Assembly: GCA_027040375.1 (NCBI GenBank) | Contig: JALUMJ010000094.1 | Span: forward strand, 1 to 31,817 | Reading direction: 5' to 3' | Source of the DNA: Campylobacteraceae bacterium | GTDB taxonomy: Bacteria; Campylobacterota; Campylobacteria; Campylobacterales; Sulfurospirillaceae | DNA length: 31,817 nucleotides | Program-made: the position numbers and the translations under genes | The notes under the pieces: model-generated | Told to the model about the DNA's origin: nothing | What the model saw: only the letters and a program-made list of their open reading frames with translations | Database searches by the model: none | Part shown: one piece after another, positions 1 to 7,638 of the stretch | Position numbering within the stretch: the stretch's first letter is position 1 | How the letters are laid out: each line of letters opens with the position of its first letter

Positions 1-135
1 AAAAAACTTGAAAAAAAGTATGATTTTCATATATGGAAAAAGATAGATAAGGAAAATTCAGCGATAAGGCTCGTAACATCTTGGGCGACAAAAGAAAATA
101 TTGTTGATGAGTTTATAAAAAATATAAAAAACTAA
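1..135 (+). CDS. C-terminal end of a probable low-specificity L-threonine aldolase (partial)
   Basis: An open frame enters from the left edge in frame 1 and ends with TAA at 133-135, leaving 44 residues. The piece SAIRLVTSWATKEN followed by VDEFIK resembles the last strand and helix of fold-type I PLP enzymes of the threonine aldolase/beta-eliminating lyase family, which typically end in an RLVTS-type segment and a final helix. That family cleaves threonine or allo-threonine to glycine and acetaldehyde. The catalytic lysine and the substrate-binding residues lie outside the window, so the assignment rests on one short motif. A hairpin terminator follows directly. Another PLP-dependent lyase is possible. 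Confidence 0.55.
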   Translation, partial: KKLEKKYDFHIWKKIDKENSAIRLVTSWATKENIVDEFIKNIKN

Positions 136-141
136 AGGCAT

Positions 142-180
142 AAGCCTTACAATTTCAATCTACATGTAAGGCTTGTTTTT
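142..180 (+). terminator. Intrinsic terminator after the aldolase-like gene
   Basis: AAGCCTTACA (142-151) is perfectly complementary to TGTAAGGCTT (165-174), with a 13-base loop, and GTTTTT follows at 175-180. This is a canonical Rho-independent terminator for the plus-strand gene. It sits just past the stop of ackA, which arrives from the opposite side. In the minus direction the hairpin is followed only by a weak T-run, so it may stop ackA transcripts less efficiently. Confidence 0.85.
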
Positions 181-182
181 AG

Positions 183-1382
183 TTAGGAAATTAAAGATTT
201 AACTTGCAGAGCAATTTCCAACTCTTCGTTTGTTGGAATTACTAAAACTTTTACCTTGCTATCTTTTGTATTGACTTCTAGTATCTCTTTTGCTCGTTGG
301 TTGTTTTTATTTATATCTAAGGATATTCCAAGATTTTCTAAATTTGAGCAACTCTCTTTTCTTACTTCTGTATCATTTTCTCCGATACCGCCAGTAAAAA
401 TCAAACAATCAACTCTACCTAAAACCGCAGAATATGAGCCAATATATTTTTTAATTCTATAGTTAAACATTTCTAATGCCAACTTAGCTCTTTGTTCTCC
501 TTTTTTAGCCATTTCGCCGATTTCTCTCATGTCATTGTTTCCGCATATGCCTTTTAGTCCACTTTGCTTGTTTAGCATATTATCAAGTTCATCTATGTTT
601 AAGCCTTCAACTCTTGAGAGATAAAAGATGATAGCAGGGTCTATATCACCGCATCTAGTACCCATGATTAAACCCTCTAATGGTGTTAGACCCATAGAAG
701 TATCTATACTTTTACCGTTTTTTACAGCACTCATACTAGCACCGTTACCAAGGTGAAGAGTGATGGCATTTAATTTATTGGCATCAATGCCCAGATATTT
801 GGCCGCCTCTTTAGCTATAAAATGATGTGAAGTACCATGAAAACCATATCTTCTTACACCGTCTTTTTTATATGTATCATAAGGAAGAGCATACATGTAA
901 GCATGTTTGGGAATACTAGAATGAAATGCAGTATCAAAAACTGCAACTTGAGGAACATTTGGACAATGCTCAATGGAGCTTTTAATACCATCTAGATTTG
1001 CGGGATTGTGGAGAGGAGCCAAAGGTATGAGTTTTTCTATTTGCTCTATTACTTTCTCATTTATGATTGTAGGTTCTGAAAATTTCTCTCCACCATGCAC
1101 AACTCTATGTCCTATTCCATCTAACTCACACAAATCTTTTATAATTTTAGATTCGATTAATAAAGCATTCATAATTTCAAGTCCAAATTTATGATTTGCA
1201 ATAGCTGTGTTTTTTTCTAATTCACAGTTTTTTCCCTCTTTATCTTTAAACTTTATTTTTGCATGAGAATCTCGCTCTCCTATTTGCTCTATAATTCCGC
1301 CAACTAAAGATTCATTTGTATTTGCATTAAATAATTGAAATTTTATCGAAGAACTTCCACTGTTTAAGACTAAAATTTTCAT
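183..1382 (-). CDS. ackA: Acetate kinase
   Basis: This 399-residue protein has full family length. It interconverts acetyl phosphate plus ADP and acetate plus ATP in the cytoplasm, forming the second half of the Pta-AckA pathway. Recognisable ASKHA-family motifs are the N-terminal LNSGSSSIKF phosphate loop, VVHGGEKF near residue 92, FDTAFHSSIP near 149, RYGFHGTSHH near 178, HLGNGASMSAV near 210 and the adenosine motif GGIGEND near 331. The ATG follows GGAGAATAATAT, and that ribosome site is formed by the last codons of pta, so translation is probably coupled to it. No key residue is visibly missing. Confidence 0.97.
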   Translation of the reverse strand: MKILVLNSGSSSIKFQLFNANTNESLVGGIIEQIGERDSHAKIKFKDKEGKNCELEKNTAIANHKFGLEIMNALLIESKIIKDLCELDGIGHRVVHGGEKFSEPTIINEKVIEQIEKLIPLAPLHNPANLDGIKSSIEHCPNVPQVAVFDTAFHSSIPKHAYMYALPYDTYKKDGVRRYGFHGTSHHFIAKEAAKYLGIDANKLNAITLHLGNGASMSAVKNGKSIDTSMGLTPLEGLIMGTRCGDIDPAIIFYLSRVEGLNIDELDNMLNKQSGLKGICGNNDMREIGEMAKKGEQRAKLALEMFNYRIKKYIGSYSAVLGRVDCLIFTGGIGENDTEVRKESCSNLENLGISLDINKNNQRAKEILEVNTKDSKVKVLVIPTNEELEIALQVKSLIS

Positions 1383-1385
1383 ATA

Positions 1386-3479
1386 TTATTCTCCTTGTGC
1401 TTGTATGGCTGTGATGGCGACTGTATTTACAATGTCAGCTACCAAACAACCCCTGCTTAAATCATTTACTGGTTTGTTGAGTCCTTGCAAAACTGGTCCT
1501 ATAGCTATAGCGCCCGAGCTTCTTTGTACTGCTTTGTAGGTATTGTTTCCCGTATTTAAATCTGGGAAGATAAATACAGTTGCCTTTCCTGCGACTTTGC
1601 TATTTGGAAGTTTTGCTTTTGCTACTTTCGCATCTATTGCTGCGTCATATTGAATCGGTCCTTCAACCAACAAATCAGGCATCTTATCTTTTACTATTTT
1701 CGCAGCAGCCCTTACTTTTTCAACTTCATCACCTTTTCCAGAATTACCAGTAGAGTAAGATAACATAGCAACTCTTGGCTCAATTCCAAAGATTTTTGCT
1801 GTTTGTGAAGATGTCATAGCTATCTGTGCTAATTGTTCATCATTTGGATCTTGATTTACAGCGCAATCTCCATATACTAAAACTTTTGTATCTAAACACA
1901 TAAAAAATACGCTAGAAACGATAGAGATATTTGGCTTGGTTTTGATTATTTGAAGAGCAGGTCTTATCGTGTCTTGTGTTGTGTGGATAGCACCTGAAAC
2001 CATACCATCTGCATCACCACTATGAACCATCATAGTAGCAAAATAGGTGTCAAGCTCAAGTGATTGTTTTGCAACCTCTTTGGTTAATCCTTTTTTCTTT
2101 CGTAACTCGTAAAAGCTATCTATATATTTATCCATCAAAGGAGAGGTTTTTGGGTTGATAAATATAGCTTTAGATATATCTATTCCTAAAGTCTTGCTTT
2201 TTTCTGCAATCTTTTTTTCAACACCCAATAAGATTATATCGGCAACATCTCTTCTAAGAAGCATCTCTGTAGCTCTTAATATCCTCTCATCATCACTCTC
2301 AGGAAGTACAATTCTCTTTTTATTGGCTCTTGCTCGCTCAAACAAACCAAACTCAAACATGATAGGAGTGACAGTATCGCTTGTTATATCAGATACAATT
2401 TTATTGCCAAGATATACAGTATCAACATTTGAAGAAAAAAGCCCCATTGCTAAAGCAATTTTTCTTTCACTTTGTGGAGTTATGGTAGCTGGTACATCAT
2501 TCACCTTCATAGCAGTCGTATAAGTATCTTCTTCAACGCTTAAAATTGGCATAGTGCACCTATCAAAGCCACTAAATAATTTTTTTACAGATTTATGCGG
2601 TAGTAGTCCACCTGTTAGCAATATGCCAGATATGGTTGGATAATTTTTTGAGAAAACAGAACTAAGCGAGCCAATGATGATATCAGACCTGTCACCTGGG
2701 ACTATAATCAAATCACCATCTTCTATGTATTCTAAAAAATTCTCCAATTTCATAGCCGCTATTTTACTATGTCTTACAACTCTTCTTAAGTCTTTTTCTT
2801 CTCCTAGAATTTGTATGCATCCAAGATTTTTCTTGATTTCCGCAACTGTTGGAGTATCAAGTTCCTCTACTTCTTCTAAGAGATAAACTGGAGTCTCTTT
2901 TGTGTTTAAAGACAACAAATTTCCTCTAAGTTCATTTGTAATTTTTGGATCTATTCTATTTACAAATGTTGCAATATGCGTACAACCTGAACTCTTAATA
3001 GAATCTGTTTCTATTGAAATTTCATCAAAAATCTCAAGAGCACTTTTTTCTTTGCCTTTTAATACACTTATATATGGGGTGCCTAGGTTTTGTGCGATGG
3101 ATATATTTATATCAAAATCTACAGTTTGAGAAAAAGATGAATTATGCAATCCCTCTACTACAACAAAATCATACTCTTTTTCAAGTTTTTTAAATTTTTC
3201 CAATAGTGATTCGATAAAGTCATTAAATCTATTTTCAGCCATAAATTTTTCAACTTCATGCGTTTTAAAGCCAAATGCATCTTCATAGCGCATATCCAAC
3301 GAATACTTCTCCAAAACAAATGAAATATCATGATCTACTTCGTTATTATCATCTATAACAGGCCTAAAAAATGCGACCTTACCAAGTTTTCCTTTTAAAA
3401 GCTCCATTATCCCCATAGTGATAATCAAACTCCCTGTTGCTGGCTCCAATGATGAAATGTATAAACTATTTGATTTCAC
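1386..3479 (-). CDS. pta: Phosphate acetyltransferase, long form
   Basis: This 697-residue enzyme has the three-part architecture of the long Pta form. The N-terminal part is a P-loop-like AAA_26/BioD-type domain (about 1-200, with PATGS and VVVEGLHN). A DRTGG-type regulatory domain follows (about 210-330, with TPTVAEIKKNLG, PGDRSD and GILLTGG). The C-terminal part is the catalytic PTA_PTB domain (about 370-695, with IVLPESDDERILRA, DADGMVSGA, SYSTGNSGKG and VEGPIQYDAA). It converts acetyl-CoA and phosphate to acetyl phosphate. The start is GTG, with GGGGGAAG just upstream. ackA begins 3 bases after its stop. The N-terminal domain is probably regulatory, by analogy with the enterobacterial enzyme. 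Confidence 0.96.
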   Translation of the reverse strand: MKSNSLYISSLEPATGSLIITMGIMELLKGKLGKVAFFRPVIDDNNEVDHDISFVLEKYSLDMRYEDAFGFKTHEVEKFMAENRFNDFIESLLEKFKKLEKEYDFVVVEGLHNSSFSQTVDFDINISIAQNLGTPYISVLKGKEKSALEIFDEISIETDSIKSSGCTHIATFVNRIDPKITNELRGNLLSLNTKETPVYLLEEVEELDTPTVAEIKKNLGCIQILGEEKDLRRVVRHSKIAAMKLENFLEYIEDGDLIIVPGDRSDIIIGSLSSVFSKNYPTISGILLTGGLLPHKSVKKLFSGFDRCTMPILSVEEDTYTTAMKVNDVPATITPQSERKIALAMGLFSSNVDTVYLGNKIVSDITSDTVTPIMFEFGLFERARANKKRIVLPESDDERILRATEMLLRRDVADIILLGVEKKIAEKSKTLGIDISKAIFINPKTSPLMDKYIDSFYELRKKKGLTKEVAKQSLELDTYFATMMVHSGDADGMVSGAIHTTQDTIRPALQIIKTKPNISIVSSVFFMCLDTKVLVYGDCAVNQDPNDEQLAQIAMTSSQTAKIFGIEPRVAMLSYSTGNSGKGDEVEKVRAAAKIVKDKMPDLLVEGPIQYDAAIDAKVAKAKLPNSKVAGKATVFIFPDLNTGNNTYKAVQRSSGAIAIGPVLQGLNKPVNDLSRGCLVADIVNTVAITAIQAQGE

Positions 3480-3489
3480 GCTTCCCCCT

Positions 3490-3508
3490 ATAAAATATTG
3501 TATGTATC
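3490..3508 (-). promoter_or_regulatory. Probable promoter of pta-ackA
   Basis: On the minus strand, TACAAT (3502-3497) stands about 17 bases upstream of the pta GTG and resembles a sigma-70 -10 box. It implies a very short leader. The region where a -35 box would fall lies inside the neighbouring hairpin element (3509-3587), so that element may contribute to or interfere with promoter function. The call rests on one hexamer in AT-rich DNA. Confidence 0.35.
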
Positions 3509-3587
3509 AGACTTCTTGCAAAACTTTTTCGTGAGGCTCAGACCGAAGGGAGGATTTGTCTCTAAGAAATAGTTTTGTAAGAAGTCT
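3509..3587. repeat. 79-bp inverted-repeat (hairpin) element upstream of pta
   Basis: The left arm AGACTTCTTGCAAAACT (3509-3525) and right arm AGTTTTGTAAGAAGTCT (3571-3587) are complementary at 16 of 17 positions, and pairing continues inward for several more bases. The roughly 45-base centre is G/A-rich on the plus strand (GAGGCTCAGACCGAAGGGAGG) and carries no reading frame. It lies between the murF stop and the pta start, both on the minus strand, so it could act as a terminator-like structure at the end of the murF operon. However, no T-run follows the arm on the minus strand (GATACATAC). It looks more like a small palindromic repeat or a miniature non-autonomous mobile element. Confidence 0.6.
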
Positions 3588-3657
3588 AGTGTTGAAATAA
3601 TACTATAAAAGTATAACAAACTTATAATAAAATAGATTTAGTTATTTCACCGTCTAT

Positions 3658-5091
3658 TTACATAAAGGTTGGGGCATCATTTGAAAAGAGTATCAAGTCA
3701 TTTTGATATGTATTTTGTGCGAGTACGGCTTGTAGCTTATCTTTATCTTTCAATATAATTTTATCTGCTTTTTTTATAAATTTATTTAATATTTTTTGAT
3801 TTATTTTGCCTGTGATTATTACCAAATCAAATACTTCATCAATTTTTAAAGATAATTTTTCATTTGACTCAATATTGCTCTCTACGATTCCTGGTGTCAC
3901 TATAACTTTTCTGCCTTCATAACTTGATATCAACTCATAAGAGCTTATCATTCCTTGCAAATTTCCATTGTAGCTATCATCTATGATTATTTTACCATTT
4001 GCTTCTATTTTTTGAAGTCTATGTTCTACTGTGGATATATTTTTTATTCCATTTTGTATCAAATCCAAGCTAAGACCAAGATACAAAGAAACAAGGATCA
4101 CCACTTCTAGATTATTTGCGTTAAAAGCACCAAGCAAAGATGTATGAAATTTTTCAATCTTATCTTCTAACATAATCTCAAAATCTATACCATTTAAACT
4201 AGCAATTATATTTTTAAGATTATTCCCATAAATTATAATTGCATCATTATCTTCAACATTTGCGCTCACATGTACAAAAGATTTTTCTAATCTATTTGAG
4301 TTTAAAAGCTCCATTTTTGTATTTCTAATATTTTCTAAACTTTTAAAATACTCGATATGTTGCTCACCTATCTGCCCAACTATTGCCACATGTGGGTTTA
4401 TAAATCTTGCAATCTCATCTATATCGCCCTGCTCTCTAGCCCCAGCTTCCACGATATAAAAATCCACATCTTTTTCTAAATTATTATTAATATCTTGGAC
4501 AATACCTGTCAATGTATTTATGCTTCTTGGAGTTTTATGTACTTTATATTTTAACGACAAAATCTCAAATAAAAAGTTTTTTATACTTGTTTTGCCATAA
4601 CTCGCCGTTATAGCGATTATCTTTAAATTTTTATTTTGGTATAATTTTTTACTAGCACTTTTTTTGAAACTTTGAAAAAGAATTTTTTCATACAAATAAC
4701 TAGCCCCATAGGAAAAAAATAGAGGAAATAAGATGCCATATATCACGCATTTGGGATTAAAGTAACATAAAATATCTTGAAAAATAGTAGCTAAAATTAA
4801 AAAGAGAAAAAATCTCTTCACCCTAGAAGTAAATACAAGCTTCTTATCTAACTTCCTATACCACAAGTACATCGTCGGCAACAGAAGCAGATATAGATAA
4901 AACACAAAATATAAACCACTTGCGTAATACACAAATGCAGGAACTATGAAAAAATAAAAATGCCAATCAATCCTATTGTAGTGCAAAACAACTCGCTCTA
5001 ACTTATAACTATACCATTGCATCGCACTTATAAAGTAATATCCCAAAGCCAAAACAAAAACTATATGTGAAAATAGATAAAAATATGCCAC
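3658..5091 (-). CDS. murF: UDP-N-acetylmuramoyl-tripeptide--D-alanyl-D-alanine ligase, membrane-domain form
   Basis: This 477-residue protein has about five hydrophobic segments in its first ~140 residues, then Mur-ligase central and C-terminal domains. The ATP loop is ITASYGKTSIK (about 157-167). A MurF-like EAGAREQGDIDEIARFI (about 217-233) and DDSYNGNLQGM in the C-terminal domain support MurF over MurE or MurC. It adds D-Ala-D-Ala to the UDP-MurNAc-tripeptide. The usual N-terminal UDP-binding domain is replaced by the membrane part, as in other Campylobacterota. The start is GTG, immediately after the stop of the hydrolase gene. The ligase Ddl, which makes its substrate, is encoded three genes upstream in the same run. 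Confidence 0.9.
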   Translation of the reverse strand: MAYFYLFSHIVFVLALGYYFISAMQWYSYKLERVVLHYNRIDWHFYFFIVPAFVYYASGLYFVFYLYLLLLPTMYLWYRKLDKKLVFTSRVKRFFLFLILATIFQDILCYFNPKCVIYGILFPLFFSYGASYLYEKILFQSFKKSASKKLYQNKNLKIIAITASYGKTSIKNFLFEILSLKYKVHKTPRSINTLTGIVQDINNNLEKDVDFYIVEAGAREQGDIDEIARFINPHVAIVGQIGEQHIEYFKSLENIRNTKMELLNSNRLEKSFVHVSANVEDNDAIIIYGNNLKNIIASLNGIDFEIMLEDKIEKFHTSLLGAFNANNLEVVILVSLYLGLSLDLIQNGIKNISTVEHRLQKIEANGKIIIDDSYNGNLQGMISSYELISSYEGRKVIVTPGIVESNIESNEKLSLKIDEVFDLVIITGKINQKILNKFIKKADKIILKDKDKLQAVLAQNTYQNDLILFSNDAPTFM

Positions 5092-5808
5092 TTACAAATC
5101 CTTCAAAAAATCTTTACAAATTTTCTCTGCATTCTTTAAAAAGAAAAAATGATCACCTTCATAAACTCTTAATTTGCTATCTTTAATCAAGCTTTTAATT
5201 TTATATGCATTATCAATAGGCACAGCCTTATCGCTTTTACCCCAATACACTAGAGCTCTTTTTTGAAAATCAGCAAATACTTCACTAAAGTCCTCATTTA
5301 CAACCTTTTTAAGTGTTTCATACATGTTTTGACTCAAGCCATCCACATCTTTTGTTGCAAATATTTTATAAAATCTATCGCCGAATATTGGTCTTAACAA
5401 TTTAAATATCTTAATTTTTAGTTTTGTTTTTAGTGATTTTGGGTTTGGTATGCCAGCAGTACTTAAAAGAACTAAAATTTCAGGGTTTAAAAGAGTTGCT
5501 ACTTTCCCCCCAAAAGAGTGTCCAAAGATTATTTTTTTGCCTACATGTAAAGACTCTAAAAAAAGATTTATAATATTTGAGTAATCTTTGGTGTCTAGTG
5601 CCTTAGCTAAGTTTGAGTTACCAAAGCCAGGCAAATCTATAAAAATCTGTCTATATTGACCTAAGTGTTTAGAAAAAGAGTCTCTCATAATCTCTTTATT
5701 GCTTCCCCAACCATGCAAAAATATAATCGTATTTTCTTTAGTATTATTATGCATTTCATAACTAATATTATATATTATAGTGTTATATATTATTTCTCGA
5801 GTTGCCAT
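5092..5808 (-). CDS. Alpha/beta-hydrolase of unknown substrate
   Basis: This 238-residue protein has a classic alpha/beta-hydrolase fold. The oxyanion-loop motif is FLHGWG (about 30-35), the nucleophile elbow is GHSFGG (about 96-101), the acidic residue is probably in WGKSDKAVP, and the catalytic histidine is in EGDHFFF near the end. It has no signal peptide, so it should be cytoplasmic. It lies between the antitoxin-like gene and murF with no gaps (its stop abuts the murF GTG). A hydrolase between ddl and murF is a recurring order in Campylobacter and Helicobacter, which hints at a cell-wall-linked role. The sequence does not show the substrate, and esterase or peptide hydrolase are both possible. 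Confidence 0.85.
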   Translation of the reverse strand: MATREIIYNTIIYNISYEMHNNTKENTIIFLHGWGSNKEIMRDSFSKHLGQYRQIFIDLPGFGNSNLAKALDTKDYSNIINLFLESLHVGKKIIFGHSFGGKVATLLNPEILVLLSTAGIPNPKSLKTKLKIKIFKLLRPIFGDRFYKIFATKDVDGLSQNMYETLKKVVNEDFSEVFADFQKRALVYWGKSDKAVPIDNAYKIKSLIKDSKLRVYEGDHFFFLKNAEKICKDFLKDL

Positions 5809-6024
5809 TTATTTCTTAGTTTTGTTATAGATTTTTTCTAGTATCTCGACGGCTTTCTCCATCTTTTCAAATTTTTCCACACTTATAACTACAGCTTCAA
5901 AATTGTTATTTCTAACTATCACTATTTTTTCTTTCTCTTTTCTAGCTATACTTTTCAAAATTGAGCTAAAATTCCTAACTGCATCAGTTGCTGTTATTAT
6001 TTCATCTTGAGTATAACTGACCAT
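5809..6024 (-). CDS. Phd/YefM-like antitoxin-fold protein without a toxin partner
   Basis: This 71-residue protein has the Phd/YefM layout: an N-terminal stretch with ITATDAVRNFSSIL, a beta-hairpin (KIVIVRNNNFEAVVISVEKF) and a C-terminal charged helix of about 20 residues. In the family, dimers bind operator DNA through the N-terminus and the C-terminal tail neutralises a Doc, RelE or YoeB toxin. No such toxin lies on either side. The neighbours are ddl (4 bases before) and the hydrolase (immediately after). The start ATG has AGGAAA nine bases upstream. It may be a domesticated DNA-binding protein regulating this wall-synthesis operon rather than half of a toxin-antitoxin pair. Confidence 0.75.
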   Translation of the reverse strand: MVSYTQDEIITATDAVRNFSSILKSIARKEKEKIVIVRNNNFEAVVISVEKFEKMEKAVEILEKIYNKTKK

Positions 6025-6027
6025 TGT

Positions 6028-7062
6028 TTATTTTCCTTTTGCAGCTTGTATGTGATGAATATATTTATATGTTTTTGGAACATCTATTTGCTTTGGAAGA
6101 CTTGATGCTAAGTCTAAAATAACAGAATTAAAATCATCAAAAAGATAATTTGCCATACTTCCTGGTACTGGATTTATCTCGTTTATATAAACTTCATCAT
6201 CTATCACAAAAAAATCACACCTTACAAGTGCTCCGCCAAAGAGTGGTCCATATAATTTTTCAAATGCTTTTTGCATTTGTTGGATTAATTCTTGATTTAA
6301 ATTTGCTTCATTTACTCGCTTGGTTCTGGAAAAATCCAAATACTTTTTATCAAAATCCAAAAATTCCTCTTTTTGAGGTTCTTCTATTATAGAAAATTTA
6401 TATTTACTGCTCTTATATCCTGCTAAATTATACTCTTTTATGTCTTTTATAAAAGGTTCAACCAAAACAGTATCATCATATTCAAAAGCAGTATCAAGTG
6501 CATAACTTAGCTCATCTTCGCCATAAACTATACTGATTCCAATAGAGCTACCAAGCCTAAGTGGCTTCAAAATGACTGGATAGTCCAACTCTATATCTGC
6601 TGATTCATCTTTTTTAATCACTTGATATGGTAAGGTTTTCACTCTAAACTCTTTTGCGTAAAGTTTCGTAAAAAGTTTGTTGTAGCTTATAGTACATGCT
6701 TCATTTCTTGGTCCGATATACGAAATACCAAAGAAATCTAGCATTGAAGCTATCTTTCCATCTTCACCATCTCTTCCGTGTATAACATTTAAAACTACAT
6801 CAAAATCAATCTTTTTTTCACTCATCATTGTTTTGTGATAAAAACCACTATTTTTTATGTAGAGTTTTTTATCTTTTTTATATTCGCCACTACTAAATCT
6901 TTTTGATGTTATTTTATCTGTTGGAATTAAATAAAAATTTCTGTCATAATCACAAAAAATATAAACCAACTCCTCTTTTAATATCTTTTTTAGAGCAATT
7001 GCACTAACTATGCTAATCTCGTGTTCAAAACTATTTGCTCCAAACAATACAGCTATTTTCAT
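6028..7062 (-). CDS. ddl: D-alanine--D-alanine ligase
   Basis: This 344-residue ATP-grasp enzyme makes D-Ala-D-Ala for peptidoglycan. Visible motifs are an N-terminal MKIAVLFGANSFEHEIS, the substrate-binding VIHGRDGEDG (about 95-104), the ATP-grasp ILKPLRLGSSIG, and the metal-binding C-terminal block YINEINPVPGSMANY. The length fits the family. The ATG is preceded by AGGAATTTGATAAA. The gene follows ruvA by 21 bases and shares an operon with murF, the enzyme that consumes its product. Confidence 0.95.
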   Translation of the reverse strand: MKIAVLFGANSFEHEISIVSAIALKKILKEELVYIFCDYDRNFYLIPTDKITSKRFSSGEYKKDKKLYIKNSGFYHKTMMSEKKIDFDVVLNVIHGRDGEDGKIASMLDFFGISYIGPRNEACTISYNKLFTKLYAKEFRVKTLPYQVIKKDESADIELDYPVILKPLRLGSSIGISIVYGEDELSYALDTAFEYDDTVLVEPFIKDIKEYNLAGYKSSKYKFSIIEEPQKEEFLDFDKKYLDFSRTKRVNEANLNQELIQQMQKAFEKLYGPLFGGALVRCDFFVIDDEVYINEINPVPGSMANYLFDDFNSVILDLASSLPKQIDVPKTYKYIHHIQAAKGK

Positions 7063-7083
7063 TTTATCAAATTCCTATTATTT

Positions 7084-7638
7084 TTATAATTTTTTAAGTG
7101 CTTCTTTTATGAGTTCCGTCGTATCGCTACTTTTACAACTTAAAAGAATCTTCTTTATACGCTCTTTTTTAAACCCTAAACTCTCTAGTGCCAAAGTCGC
7201 TTCGGTATGGGAAGAACTTTTGGCTCCAGCTTGCAAAGAATCTAAAGAGAAATCACTCAACTCAACCAATATCCTCTTTGCACTCTTTGGTCCAATTCCC
7301 GGAACTTTTTTAAATGCCTCAACACTTTGGCTGGCTAATGCATTTGCAAAATCCGCTGAAGTCATAGTTGAACATACCGCAAGAGCGGTTGTTGGTCCTA
7401 TACCATTTAATTTTATAACTGTATCAAAGATATATTTTTCATCCATGTCATAAAACCCAAAAAGAGAGTGATGATCTTCACGCACTATAAAGGTTGTAAA
7501 CAAAGAAACTTCATCCGAAGTCACCTTAGAAGAAGTAAACAATGAAACGAGTATCTTGTAAGTAATACCACTTGCAGTTCTTACATGTAAAAATGTTGGC
7601 TCTTTCTTAACTACAACTCCTTGGACACCGATAATCAC
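7084..7638 (-). CDS. ruvA: Holliday junction DNA helicase subunit RuvA
   Basis: This 184-residue RuvA is slightly shorter than the Escherichia coli protein. The N-terminal OB-fold spans about residues 1-62. The middle domain has two helix-hairpin-helix motifs, LNGIGPTTALAV (about 74-85) and VPGIGPKSAKRI (about 108-119). A short C-terminal domain (from about 140) would contact RuvB. The tetramer binds four-way junctions and loads RuvB for branch migration. The start is GTG and overlaps the fapA TGA as GTGA. ruvB and ruvC are not in the window. Confidence 0.95.
   Translation of the reverse strand: MIIGVQGVVVKKEPTFLHVRTASGITYKILVSLFTSSKVTSDEVSLFTTFIVREDHHSLFGFYDMDEKYIFDTVIKLNGIGPTTALAVCSTMTSADFANALASQSVEAFKKVPGIGPKSAKRILVELSDFSLDSLQAGAKSSSHTEATLALESLGFKKERIKKILLSCKSSDTTELIKEALKKL

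Noticed and set aside
2155..2523. Long open frames antisense to pta, fapA, flhA and lysC
   Set aside because: They lie opposite well-recognised genes, lack ribosome sites and have low-complexity Ser/Ile/Leu-rich translations typical of shadow frames in AT-rich DNA.
3530..3552. Possible kinship between the 3509-3587 hairpin and the 27031-27322 element, since both contain CCGAAGGGA on one strand
   Set aside because: The shared stretch is only nine bases and the flanks do not align; a common origin cannot be supported by eye.
5809..6024. A complete toxin-antitoxin module
   Set aside because: No small toxin-like frame adjoins the antitoxin-like gene on either strand; the neighbours are ddl and an alpha/beta-hydrolase.
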